Below, in pieces: positions 11,939-23,800 of a stretch of DNA of 64,000 nt. Position numbers and translations under genes: made by a program. The DNA is taken from assembly GCA_018881555.1 (NCBI GenBank), contig JACAXG010000008.1:11375316-11439315 (forward strand), in the 5' to 3' direction. The stretch's first letter is position 1, and every line of letters begins with the position of its first letter. The notes under the pieces are model-generated. The model made no database searches and was not told the DNA's origin. It worked only from the letters and a program-made list of their open reading frames with translations. The DNA is from Amblyornis subalaris. Lineage: Eukaryota; Chordata; Aves; Passeriformes; Ptilonorhynchidae.

Positions 11939-14900
11939 GTACATTTAAATCCCATCCCCACTCGGAGCAGGAAAGGGGAGGGAGTTGGTGCTGGGATGGA
12001 TGGGCAATGTGGTATCACAGGGCCGGGCTGCTTTGGGTTGCTGGGTGCATGGGAAACTTGTGGGCAGGGNTACCTGAGTGTATGTCTTGGGGAACCCTTA
12101 AAGATACTGGAGAGGGAGCCTACATACAGGGATGCAGGGCCAGCTGCAAGGCACTGACATGGGAAGAGGCTGTAGGACCACTCTTGGTGCCAAAACTGAG
12201 CCCTCTTGGCTCCTTACAGCGCCTGCTCTCCAGTTCATAAAGGAAATGTAAGACAGTAATTACAAAGTTAGGACAGGAACCATTGATCAATATCAAACTT
12301 GGGGTCTGTTTGTGGCTATATGGGGTTTGCCAGCAGTGTGGAAACAGGATCANCCTGTGGCTGCAGAAATGTCAGTGTCTGAGGTCTGTGCCTGGTGGGG
12401 AGATTTGCATACTCCATAAACCTGCAAACATCTGGACTTGCTTACAGAAACGAAGCTTGGAGAAACTCTTGTTTCTCCCATCAGGGTATCTATGTGTGCC
12501 TGGGACTGATCCCTGCCATGAAAGGGATGAACGTTTTCCATGTGAGGGTTCAGCAGGGACTGCAGATTTAGCAAGTATCAAATGTGTGTCAGTGCAGGGG
12601 CCATTTTGGGGGTGGAGCTGTGCTGCTGCCATGGGTTGCTCTGAATTTTCCTTTGTGTGAACATGGACATACCCAGATATTTGCTTGGTACTGATTGAAG
12701 TTGAAACTGGAGAAATTTAACAGTAAGTTTGGATTCAAACTAACTAATGCTGANGTCAAGTTATAAGGGCTTACAATTTGGTCTTTATTCTAATTTCACT
12801 GCTGAGTGACAGGGATATTAAAGTTTTTACGTACTAGCATTTACTCACCATGGGGATGCATGCTCCAGAGTTACGTAAATATCAGCAATTAGAGTTCACA
12901 ANCTTTTCTGTTGTAAAAATGCAGAGAGCCTAGTTTGCACCAAGTTATTAAATTATGTTTCTTCTAATTGTAATACAGTCCAGTTTACACTGTATGATAT
13001 ATGACTGTGTGATATAACTGTTCCAGAAAGTGATCTTTTTCTATACTGGCCAGTATATTTAGAGAAAAGCAAAAAGAGAAACCTCTAAGACCTTTGTCAG
13101 GCTGCTTAAAGAGCTACTGAAANGCATTTTAGAAATACATTTTCCTTCTGCTGGCATTTGTCATTGTAAAAAACTTGTGCATCCTCCTTCTGTGAATGAG
13201 CACTTTGCCATTTCAGTTAGTTTTTATATGTAACAAAATATGTAAAAAAATGACCTATGGCATATGTGAACTGTAGAAGAAATGGGCTCTGTGTATATCT
13301 TTAGCTTCTATTCTTCCCATGCAATTAGTGCACATAATTGGCTCAGACTGGGATTTGTTCATAGGCATTTGTTTGTTAACAGAGCTAAATCAATTTTCTA
13401 CTTAAATCNTGGGATTCTTTTGACCAACTTCACTGAGGTTTGAATCAGAGTAAGATTAAGTAAGGTGAAGGAATATTTGAAAAGATGGTCCACAGGGTCT
13501 TTCATTTCCAGCTGCTTTGATTTTTTTCATGAATCTATAACAGTTTAAAAAAAAAAATATGCCTGGTATTTGCTGAGATAGGATCAATATTAATCCAGTC
13601 CCACATCTAGGCCTCTGTCTTGGCAGTAAACGGAGCTCAAACTGTCAAATCTTCCCAGAATCATAAACTACCCAAAGGCTTTGAAAACTGATCAAAGCTT
13701 CTTCAGGTCTCCAATGGTCAATCGTGCTCCCAAACACAGTTTCTGAAGCTTTGCAGACTGCTTNAAAAATCTCCCTGGTAGGTAGCAAGTTTCTCCTAGC
13801 CCAGAGAATCTTGTTGAATCCCATCTTATTTTTATTTTTAATTAGGAGCTATGAAATGAGAAGGAAAATGAAGCTTCTGCAGAAAGGCCAGGCTGTCTCC
13901 GTAGCAGTCTGAGTNGAGATGACTGCAGGCTCTGCTGGCAGTGGGATGCTTGGAGCAGCAGGGATGCAGGGATGCACACAGGGGAAGAGAACACTGCCAC
14001 AGCTGCCTACATCTCCAGGAGCAGCTCGTAGGTCAGCAGCCTGTCCTTCTGCACCGAGAGCCTCCTTTTGCAGACTGTAACCAGCTAAGAAAGCTCCCAC
14101 GAGCCTGCCTAGCAGCACTTCCCAGCAGGAGTTGGCCCGTGCTTGGATATAGTGAGATCTCAGAGTGCCTTGACTCAGGCTGCTCAGTATCACATGGCAT
14201 GGGAAAATAAACAAGGTGCCACGGGGATGGAGGGAGAAAAATAGTTAAAATCTCTCTCAGAAGGATTGTCAGACTTCTTATGTGGGCCAATGGCGTCATT
14301 TGATTTGTAATGTCTGCAGTTTCAAAACCTCAAAATTCTGCCTTCTCTGCCAGGAATAAATCAACTCAGATCACCTGAACCATACCTGCTATAGGGCTGA
14401 CCCCAGGCTGAGCAAGGACTNTTCTTTCTATGACCTTAATAGAAGGCATCCTGTCATCTGGCATACCTTTTAAAACTCCCTAAGCTATTTCAGGCTGAAT
14501 TTTTACCTTTAAAAGTGATGCAGACACTTCAGTTCCTACATTGCACAGTGAGCTGAAGCAGGAGCTGGGCTTTTAACTTAATTAGATGCCTTTGAAAGCC
14601 TGAAAATCCTAATTCTCTAAGTAACTGGCAACTGACAGAATATGGAAAACTTCCAGAAAGGTACCCTGGCTGCTGGTAGCTACAGGATGAAACACATCCA
14701 AGCACTAAATGTATAATTGTCCCAGAGAACCATCTTTTAGTGACACTTACCTGTATGCCCATATAACCATTAATTTCCTAAAAAGAATTGGTTGTTCTCC
14801 CACTTAATGTTCTGCCACAAGTCTGTATATTTTATCTGGACAGAATGGATGAAGTTAATTCAAGAAATAGTATCTGAGTCAAATCAAGGAAGTAAGTGTT

Positions 14901-17900
14901 CCCTGAAACTGTGAGCGACCTTTTCAGCACAGATCTCCAGCCACAGACTAGAAATGCTTCCCAGTCTGACCATCAATAACTATTCTTTGAATCTGCTTTT
15001 TCAGCCAGATGGGCACCTAACTGATGTTGATTTAGTCTGTGGATTTCATCACAATTTGTCTGCAATAATATCACGTAGGACCATATCAGTAGCTTAAGAC
15101 AAAGTATCTAATTTATCCCCTATTATCCCTGAAAAAATGAAGAAAATTAGATTGGATTGACACCATTTGTTCTTGATAAATAGGTGCTATAACTGCTTTT
15201 ATCACCTTGTTACCCTCTAAATCCTTATAATTCAATCAAGTAATAATTTCTTCTGGCATCTTTCCAGGTATCAGAATTGAGGGTATAATTCCTACTCTCC
15301 TNTAGATATAGGAACATCTATAATTCCCTGGAAGCTTCCTTTATATATCTTATTATACCTTTTCCTCGTATCAAGATTAGCATTATTATTTGCCCTTTTC
15401 GAGCACTGCGGAATCTTTTGCACGGTTTAAAATCTTGATCTTAAATGCCAGCACAGCCTTCATAATTAAACCCTGAGATTATAACATTATTATCATCTGG
15501 GTGCTGATTTCTGCCTCACTGTGGCTGTCAGCCAAATGTCATAATGCATACAATTAACAGATTTGCTTCTCAGCTTACTGATAACAAAGGGAGCACAAAT
15601 AATTCATAGGCAGAGGCACTGGTTCTTTGATGTGACTGAACTCTGATCCTTTCAGCACCTGAAGGGAGGCAGGCTGAAGGCAGGGCAGCCTCATTAAGGC
15701 AAAGAAAAAGAAAAAAAAAAGCAGCAGAGGAAGAGGAGGATGCAGGAGGTGCCCCCCACGCTGGGTGCTGTGACCTCTGCTGGGCCAGGTCCCGCAGCTC
15801 CCACCCTCCCACCATGGCACGGAAAGAGGAGATTCCTTGGGAAAAGACAAGAAAAACCTATGTCCCAGACAAAAACACAGACAAAATAATGGCTCTAATT
15901 TCAAGGTAGCGCTNTTTTTTCCCAGAGGTTGAGGGAAATTCCTGGTGAGCTACTTCCATCTGGTTTACAGTCCCTTTGAGCCAGGGCAGTTCAAAGAGGC
16001 TGCAGTGTAACTGAGAATCGAGGACAGCATTTATTTATAGTTTGATAGCCTCATAAAAGCTGGAGAGCTGAGCTCACAGCAGTGTGCTTATTTATGTTTT
16101 AAACTGCTCATGCAGCACCCTACTGCCTGGCAAAGCGTATGCTGGAGCTCCTGCATACCATTATATATGGCTCTTCATAAGGATCATGGCACAAAGGCAA
16201 AAAAGAGAAAGTGAAATTAGACTAACTAAATGGTTGATATAAAAATTAAAGGAGCAGCCAGAACTGGAGGAAAATTAATAGCCTGGCTCTGAAATAAAGT
16301 AACATCCACATTTGCACCTGAATCCATTTTTCACAATAGAAGAAAAAAATATCCTNGAATTCTGAATAAGGCATTACTGTGATTTCAGCTCCTGGTGACA
16401 TTACAAAAGATTTGAACCTTGCACTGGAAGTTTTATAATGACAACCCAGCCTTTGACACAATCTCAGAGCAGTGTCTCGCTGCAAATTATATTTGTATCA
16501 CACTTATCCTCTCTTTTAATATCAATGTACCATCTTTTTCCCTCTGTAACCCAGAGGGAAAGCAAAGCAGCACTGTTTCATTATTACCCTTTAATAGTCT
16601 TTCCAGTGATATAAAGGAGAATATTAATATCCTTCCAATGACCTCACCTAAACGCTGCTAAAAGCCAAGAGGGAAGTGACAAGTTTGCAGCTAAAGCACA
16701 GGGATGAATTTCTGAAGTTAATGAAAGGATTTCACCCCTGGGTTTTAATCCTGTTTTCTTTTTAACCTTTTANCTTCAGTTTTCTCTGCTGTAGAATGGA
16801 GAAAGTACACTTACACACAAGTCAACANCACGATTTTGTTGAGTACAGTTCAGTCAGGAGCTTGCTATGCACGGAGATGAAGAAGGTGTGTTCTGACAAG
16901 GGAAGGCAAATATTGTCTTCTTGAAAGCGTGAGGTAACCACGCTCTTCCTCCAGCTCTGCCTGGGGAAACAGCGTTGCTCTGAGAGCTTAATGAGCTGCG
17001 TGAAGGCAGGTTGGAGGGTTGCAGTGATCCTGCCTGCAAGGTGGAGGCTCCTTGCACAGTTCAGCCCAGGGATGAGGTGATGGTTGGATATGGACCAGCT
17101 CCAGGAGAAGGGGGGCCACCCCATCCACTGTTCCCAGGCTGTAGGTAGTTCTGCTGCTGCTCTTGGGGAGGATGCCCAGAGCTGACCCAGCAGCTCTGTG
17201 GGTGGCAGAAGAGACCACCCTGGGGGAGGATGGGCACTGCCCTTCTTTGCCTGGGCAGTGGGTGTGGGACTTACCCATCAGATCATCAGTGCTTAAAGCA
17301 GTACATAAATGGCAGGAGCTACTCCGTGCCTTAANACTGCTATTGATGAAAGAGAGGAGGAAACGGCTGCGAGCGTGTTGTGCCAGATATGCTAATCACT
17401 GGTATGAANGCTTTAAAATTCACGAATCTGATGAACAGTGTAATCAAAGTGTTGCTCTTAAGAAAGCTAAATTAACAGTGAAAGAGAACTTAAAGGTGAC
17501 CAGCAAAGGAAATGAAATCATAACTCAGTTCTACAAACAGCTTATTCCTGAACTGTAAAAATGCCTGGGAAAGATGATGGTGATTAATCATCTCACTTGT
17601 TCTTCACATTAAAAATGTACATTTTGACCATTATAGAAAAGCTGGGGGATGCGTGAAGTTCTGACATCACAAAAGAGAAAGGAGAGAAATTGAACATTTT
17701 GGAGGAAAAGTCCTGATTATTCAGATTGCAAAGCAGGGTTGGCGCTTGTTGGTACTTACTAACACTTTCATACGGTTGGAGATGAACAACCCGGTTCAAG
17801 ACACTATGACTCAACTCCTTTAAGATGTCTGTGCTTATGATCTTTGAGATGGTAAGCATGATCTCTGAGATATAGTGTGGTTCCTTTATCAAAATGCAGT

Positions 17901-19754
17901 GAAGATCAAATATTACAAGGTGATGAAATAGCACAAGGCGTAAACAATAAACTGGCCATCTAATTATCATGGAGGATTAAAAAATAACATTTCCTATCTC
18001 ATAAAAGGCTTCTACTGACTGTAAAGGCTGCTCCAGAGGCAGTTGATACAGGATTAAGACCTATGTTTTCTCAAATGCAGTATTTCATTTCAATTGAGAC
18101 AGCCAAAAAAAAAACCATCTAGATTTTGAAATACCATTGCTACTGTATTTTTTATACTAAACTTACTGTCTTTAATTGAATCTTGAAAGTACCATAAGAA
18201 GAGCTCAGAGCTTGGCCCACATCCAGACTACAAAGTTAATGTTTTGTCTTCCAAATCCATTTTTAAAATCTGGTAATAACCCAGTTTCATTTCTCAGATT
18301 TGTTTCTTCTNATTCCATATTTGGAATATGGAAAGAATTGATAAAATCAAGGAAATGCCAGTCTTCAAGCATACTTTGCTTTTAATTTAGCACTCAAAGT
18401 GAGGAATTTACCTAATTTGCAGAATGGTGACTAGTTCCAAAAACAACTGAACAGCTAAAAGAGTAGGTTTGTGTTTGATGACATAGCTGTACATTTCCTT
18501 CTCACCTGGGAAATAACGATAATATTTTTAAAGATCTATCTATCTAAATCTGTAGAGAAATCTGGACTGTTTGTAAAAATACCTTTAGAGTGATTTCAAA
18601 GAATTTCATAACTCATTTTTTATGTTGATACATGTTTCTTTAATGAAACTAAGACTTTGTGCTGCCAGGATTTGAGAAAAACAATCCAATCTGTGATATA
18701 AGCCCTCAATCCCACAAATATTTAAGATGGTGAGGAATGTTACTCATTTCAACAGTCTCATTAAGCACTTTGTAGCATGTTTATAATGTGTTTCAAACAT
18801 GGTTATACCACAGCTTTAGGACTTGTTCATGTACTGGTGATTCATGACATGAGTCCTTAATGCATTTCCAAAACAGAACTGTCTCATTACCATATTACAG
18901 CCCAAAACTGTGATAAGGACTGGTATCCCTCAAGTGATGGTAAATGTCATTCTCCCACTGAAAGTCTATCCCTGTACCTCTCATTCTGCAGCTTGTTGAT
19001 CTGAAAGACAGAGAGATTCACTAAAGGATCCCACCCTCAAAAAAAANCAAAACAAAACCCAAACAGAAATGAGACCATAAAGTTCATTCTTTTTCCTCCA
19101 TAAATAAAACTGGAGGGAGTATGTGAATAATTACAATTTAATTAAAAATCTGCTTTGAGCTTGCAGTGAATGGAACCAAAACTGTGAATCTGCAGCACAN
19201 AAACATCCTGCTGAGAGAGGGAGGACAGCTTGAAGGCTGGCCTCTATTTACTGATCCTTTATTTATTCCAAGGGAAACCATTAGCAACTCTGTAGAAACC
19301 AGTGGCCTATGCTTTGGTGTGAGAGAGTAAAGAATCTGGCCAGCCAGACCAAGTTGCTTCCTGCCACTTCACTACCATTCTTTGGGGGTGAAAGCTGTCT
19401 CTGCCCACAACATTTTCTTGGCTCTCTCAGCTCAATTTTAATAAGATCAGGATCAGGGAAAGGATGGAGAAGGCAGTTGAAAAAGGCTGCTTTGAAAGGA
19501 AATCTGTAATTGTCTTTAAATAATCACAAAACTTGGGGGTAGGTATTGAATACCAAAGGTCATTTGAAGTGTTGATTTTTCTTATATTTTGTCTTGGAGG
19601 TCTTGAACCTGAGACCTCACCATAATTTGACATAATTTTTATGCACTACTGGTTTATATCACACCCTTCAGATGAGTAACTTCAGATACTTACAGCAATA
19701 TTCATTTGCCCAACAGTTTGTTCTTATTGGACCATGTTATGCTTCTGTTTCTAG
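11939..19754. other. Noncoding DNA, possibly the 5' UTR intron of KBTBD12
   Basis: The stretch is mostly AT-rich with no recognisable exon. The longest open frame, 17163-17558 on the + strand, has 131 codons and no match to any family I know. A poly-A run lies near 13548. If the promoter at 11.5-11.94 kb is real, this is the first intron. Confidence 0.45.
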
Positions 19755-19819
19755 AAACATTCCCAATGAAGACCTTGATTTCTGAGGATCTTTAAATGGA
19801 GGAAGTTTGGAGGTCAACC
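19755..19819 (+). other. KBTBD12: Probable 5' UTR part of the first coding exon
   Basis: A pyrimidine-rich acceptor, GCTTCTGTTTCTAG, ends at 19754, and the following bases to the ATG at 19820 have the size of a 5' leader. An in-frame TAA at 19793-19795 directly precedes the upstream ATG at 19796. This implies at least one noncoding exon further upstream, which I cannot place with certainty; one candidate ends at 11938. The acceptor is a sequence prediction only. Confidence 0.45.
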
Positions 19820-20889
19820 ATGGATCGCAAGGCTGAGGAGAAAAGAAAGCAGCGCCACAGCTTGGCTTTGTTGGAACAAGTGAAGAGAATGAAAGAATCG
19901 ACGCAGATAATCGATGTCGTGCTGGTTGCAGAGGGTGAGAAATTCCCCTGCCATAAGGTGGTGCTGGCTGCCTTCAGCGCCTATTTCAAAGCCATGTTCA
20001 CCTGTGGGCTGGCCGAGTGCTCGCAGAGGGAGGTGGTGCTGTACGACATCTCCGCCGAGAGCGTGTCCGTGATCCTGCACTACATGTACAGCGCCGACCT
20101 GCGCCTCACCGACCACAACGTGCAGACTGTCGCCCTGGCCGCCTATTTCATGCAGATGGAAGATGTTTGCAATATGTGTCAGAAGTACATGATGGACCAT
20201 ATGGATGCTTCCAACTGTGTGGGCGTCTACTACTTTGCAAACCACATCGGGGCAGAAGATTTATGTGACCAAGCCAGGAAATACTTGTATCAGCATTTTG
20301 CTGAGGTGAGCTTGCAGGAAGAAATATTAGAGATTGAATTCCAGCAGCTGATGGCTCTCATCAAATCAGATGACCTGAATATTTCCAGGGAGGAGAGCAT
20401 TCTGGACCTCGTCCTTAGATGGGTCAAGCACAGCAGAAAGTCACGTTCGGGATACCTTGTTGAGCTCCTCAAGCAAGTGAGACTGGTGCTTGTCAGCCCC
20501 TCTTTTCTCGTGGAAGCCCNGAAAAGGAACACAATGATCCTGTGCAATTCAGAATGCAATGATATGTTCGAGGAAGCGCTGAAAACCATCAAACTGTCCA
20601 GCCACCCTTCCCTCAGCCTGCGATATGGCATGGAGACCACGGACCTCCTGCTCTGCATCGGCAACAATTCCCTCGGCATTAGGTCTAGGCACGGCAGCTA
20701 CGCAGATGCCAGTTTTTGTTACGCTCCTGCCACACGGAAGACTTACTTCATTTCCTCCCCGAAGTATGGAGAGGGTTTAGGATGTGTTTGCACTGGTGTT
20801 GTCACTGAGAAAAATGATATCATTGTGGCAGGCGAGGCAAGCGCCGTCAAAATGTCTAGACAAAAGACCAGGAACATTGAAATTTATAG
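19820..20889 (+). CDS. KBTBD12: KBTBD12 coding exon 1: N-terminus, BTB, BACK and start of Kelch region
   Basis: This exon encodes residues 1-356 and two bases of codon 357. It covers a basic N-terminus, the complete BTB domain, the complete BACK domain, a linker and the first Kelch-like strand, where the usual GG is replaced by AGE at 337-339. The donor is ATAG|GTGTGT at 20889/20890, and splicing to 21829 completes an Arg codon. The family usually keeps BTB and BACK in one large exon, which fits. If the donor is not used, the frame runs 11 more codons to a stop at 20924-20926. The N at 20520 leaves residue 234 as Leu, Pro, Gln or Arg; Leu is expected from the mammalian protein. Confidence 0.95.
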
Positions 20890-23800
20890 GTGTGTACCCT
20901 CTGTCAGAAAATCCCTAATTATTTAGAAATTTTAAATCTCAATAATGTTTCTAGGGACAAAAAAAAAATTGGATAAAATGTCCTTTACTTGAAGTTTTTT
21001 CCCGGAGATTTTGTCTACCTTAATCAATTTGCTGCAACTTATTTTCATATCTGAATTATATACATACAACCAAATCTTGATGCTTCTTTCTCCTGAAAGA
21101 ATGAAGATTTACTCTTGCGGCATCTCTGTGTAAATGAGCTCAATTAGATCAATGCATGTGGATTTTATATTCTCCTTACTCAAATCTCAACATTTTCCTT
21201 AGATACTTCTTTTCTAGGTCATTAGCGGGGGAAATGAGCCAAGTGAATGATCCAATGAGCCCAGTAAGACAGAGAAAACATACTTCTCTGTTGATGTTGA
21301 TGATAGTACTACATAGATTAAAGATAATGATTGATAGCTCTAAAACCTCGTTCTGTTTTTAATCGTATCTTTTTCAGATGCACACATTTTAAAGAAAGCC
21401 AGACATTTCCTGGATTAAAGATAAAATTTTAAAATGGCGACAGCATTTTCAAATGCAAATGCCTAAATTTGAGGAAATAAATCCATACTGAGGCAGCTGA
21501 AGCAGCCTTATTTTCAGCAGTGTTGAGCTCTCGCTGCTCCCACTAACTTCAGGAGAAACTGTGCTGGAGCAGCACATGCAGAAATAAGGGACTTCTTGCC
21601 TCAATTAGGATTAAATATCTTTGAAAGGATACCTAGGATTCCTCATACTAAAAATGCTTGATCTTGCAAACACTGGGCTCAATTTTATGACTTGTCTGTG
21701 AAGGGGAGAGCTCCTCTTGTCGTTGCACCATTGTCCGAGTAAACACTGATGATTAAAGGGAGTAACATTTCCAATGCTGATGGGACCTGGGTGAGCCAGG
21801 GCATTCACAACTCTGGATTTTCCTACAGATACCACCAGCGAGGAAACCAGTTTTGGCACAGCCTGTGCACCACTCAGCTCCGTGAGCTCTACGCATTGGG
21901 CACTACCCGCAACGACCTCTATGTAATAGGAGGGCAAATGAAAGTGAAAAATCAGTATCTGGTCACAAACTGTGTGGAGAAGTACTCCCTGGAGCAAGGC
22001 ACCTGGAGAAGCACGGCGCCTCTGCCAGTCCCATTGGCCTGCCACGCGGTGGTGACAGTGAAGGACAAGCTGTACGTGCTGGGTGGATGGACACCACAGG
22101 TTGAGAATCGTGCCCATTTACTTTGTTTGCCTTGTGCACTAACAAGTGTTGTGCAATTTTACAGTGCTTCCTGCGTGGTAAAAGTACATCAGTGATAACA
22201 GAAGGATAAATTGCTCACATTTCTCTGGTTTAACATCTTTTGTAGGAAAGCCAAACAGGGTGAAGATGAGTAATATCCACCTGTGCCATCTTCACTGTAA
22301 ATACCAATTCAGGAAGGGCAGTTCTTTATTCATACATCTCCTTTGTCATCATGGGTTCCAGCCTTTCTATTCATTATTTACCATCCTCTTAATTTTTCTC
22401 AATATCATAAATAATGATATTTAATCATACAGGGACCCTTAACCCTGTCTCCAAAAAGGGTGTACACAGGTACACTTCAGGGACAGATTTATATATGACA
22501 TTTAAAGTTCACCTCAATTTCTCAGGGAGCTTTCTTGGTTAACTAAAGTTAATTTATTTGATTTTTATTATATTACATTTTAAATGAAAAGTCAAAGCAT
22601 TCTCTGGAAAACAGAGTCCTTTAAACAATCCATTTATTTGTTTCTGTTGCATTGCTTGGCCATGTAAAGTTTTTACAGGAATTTTCAGCAGGGCCACAGA
22701 TACCATGTTCAGTAGTACAGAACTATGCTACAGGGAAGATGGATGTCAGGAGCAGTGCTTGCTCTCTGCAGTTGCTCCCAGTGTAAAAGATCTTTTTTAT
22801 GAGCGTAGCCCATTTTTATTTACTGATCAGTGAGGTTTAAATTTGAGTGCTTAGGATCAAGCTCCACATCCACTTGACAATGAAGTGGAGCATCTGTAAT
22901 CCTCGTTGCAATATGTTCAAACTGTCATCACAACTCATTGGTTTCTGTCCTCTTGAAATAAATTACTGTGCAAAGTATTTAGAAGTGAGATGCATTCAGC
23001 TAACGAGACTTCCACCTCTTTGGATATTTCGAGTGCAGGAGTCCCCAAGGAGACAACAGAAAGATCAGAGAGTATTTCTGACACGGAAACAACTGTGCAA
23101 GGGCATCTCACTATTTAAAGAACTAAAATACCAAAACACTTAATGTAGAAACAATCTGTCTGTAAAACAAAACTTAAACTGGAAGATATGTCATATAACA
23201 AAGATAGATGTTTAAGGCAGACAACCAGCTTTGTTAAGCTTTTTTCCAGAAGAGATTGCAAGAGGGAAAAGTGGCTTAGAAGCACAGGTCAGGAATATTG
23301 AGCCAAGAATGGTTTAAAAAAAACCCAGTGGATACCTGTCTACCAGTACTATCAGTAACAATGCATGGGAGTCTGAGTTTATAAAAAAAATAGGTTTGAG
23401 ATGAGCAGATTAACAGTAATTGATTAAAACCCACAGTTTTGTAAAATTATGGCGTACCTGAACAGACCAGAATAAATTAGCTAAAGCTCTCAAAAAAGTG
23501 CTTCAAGACCAGCACTGCAGAGTGCTGAATTCTTCTGGTACCATCCATCTTCCCCCTGTCAGATGCAGTGATATACATGTGGGGCTACCACAGCTGCACT
23601 GGGAAAGCAAATGAGCTCGCCAAGCCAGGGGCTGTCCCTGTGCTGGAGCAGCACTGAATGTTCTGTCAATCCTGAACAAACACTAACGACAGAGTGCCCT
23701 AAATGCACGGGTCCATTACANGACAGAGATAAATACATGTTCCCTTCCCACTCAGGCTTTGTAATTGAAACAAGACAAGACAAAGTCAAGCCAGGACATA

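Noticed and set aside
11385..11948. 187-codon open frame on the + strand with overlapping frames on both strands
   Set aside because: It lies in a GC-rich block where stop codons are rare, and several frames are open at once on both strands. No domain or family feature.
17163..17558. 131-codon open frame on the + strand
   Set aside because: No recognisable family, low-complexity lysine/glutamate composition in the second half, no splice context tying it to a transcript, two unread bases. A frame of this length is expected by chance in 64 kb.
19814..20245. 143-codon antisense frame under KBTBD12 exon 1
   Set aside because: Shadow of the real coding strand; rich in His and Val from the complement of BTB codons.
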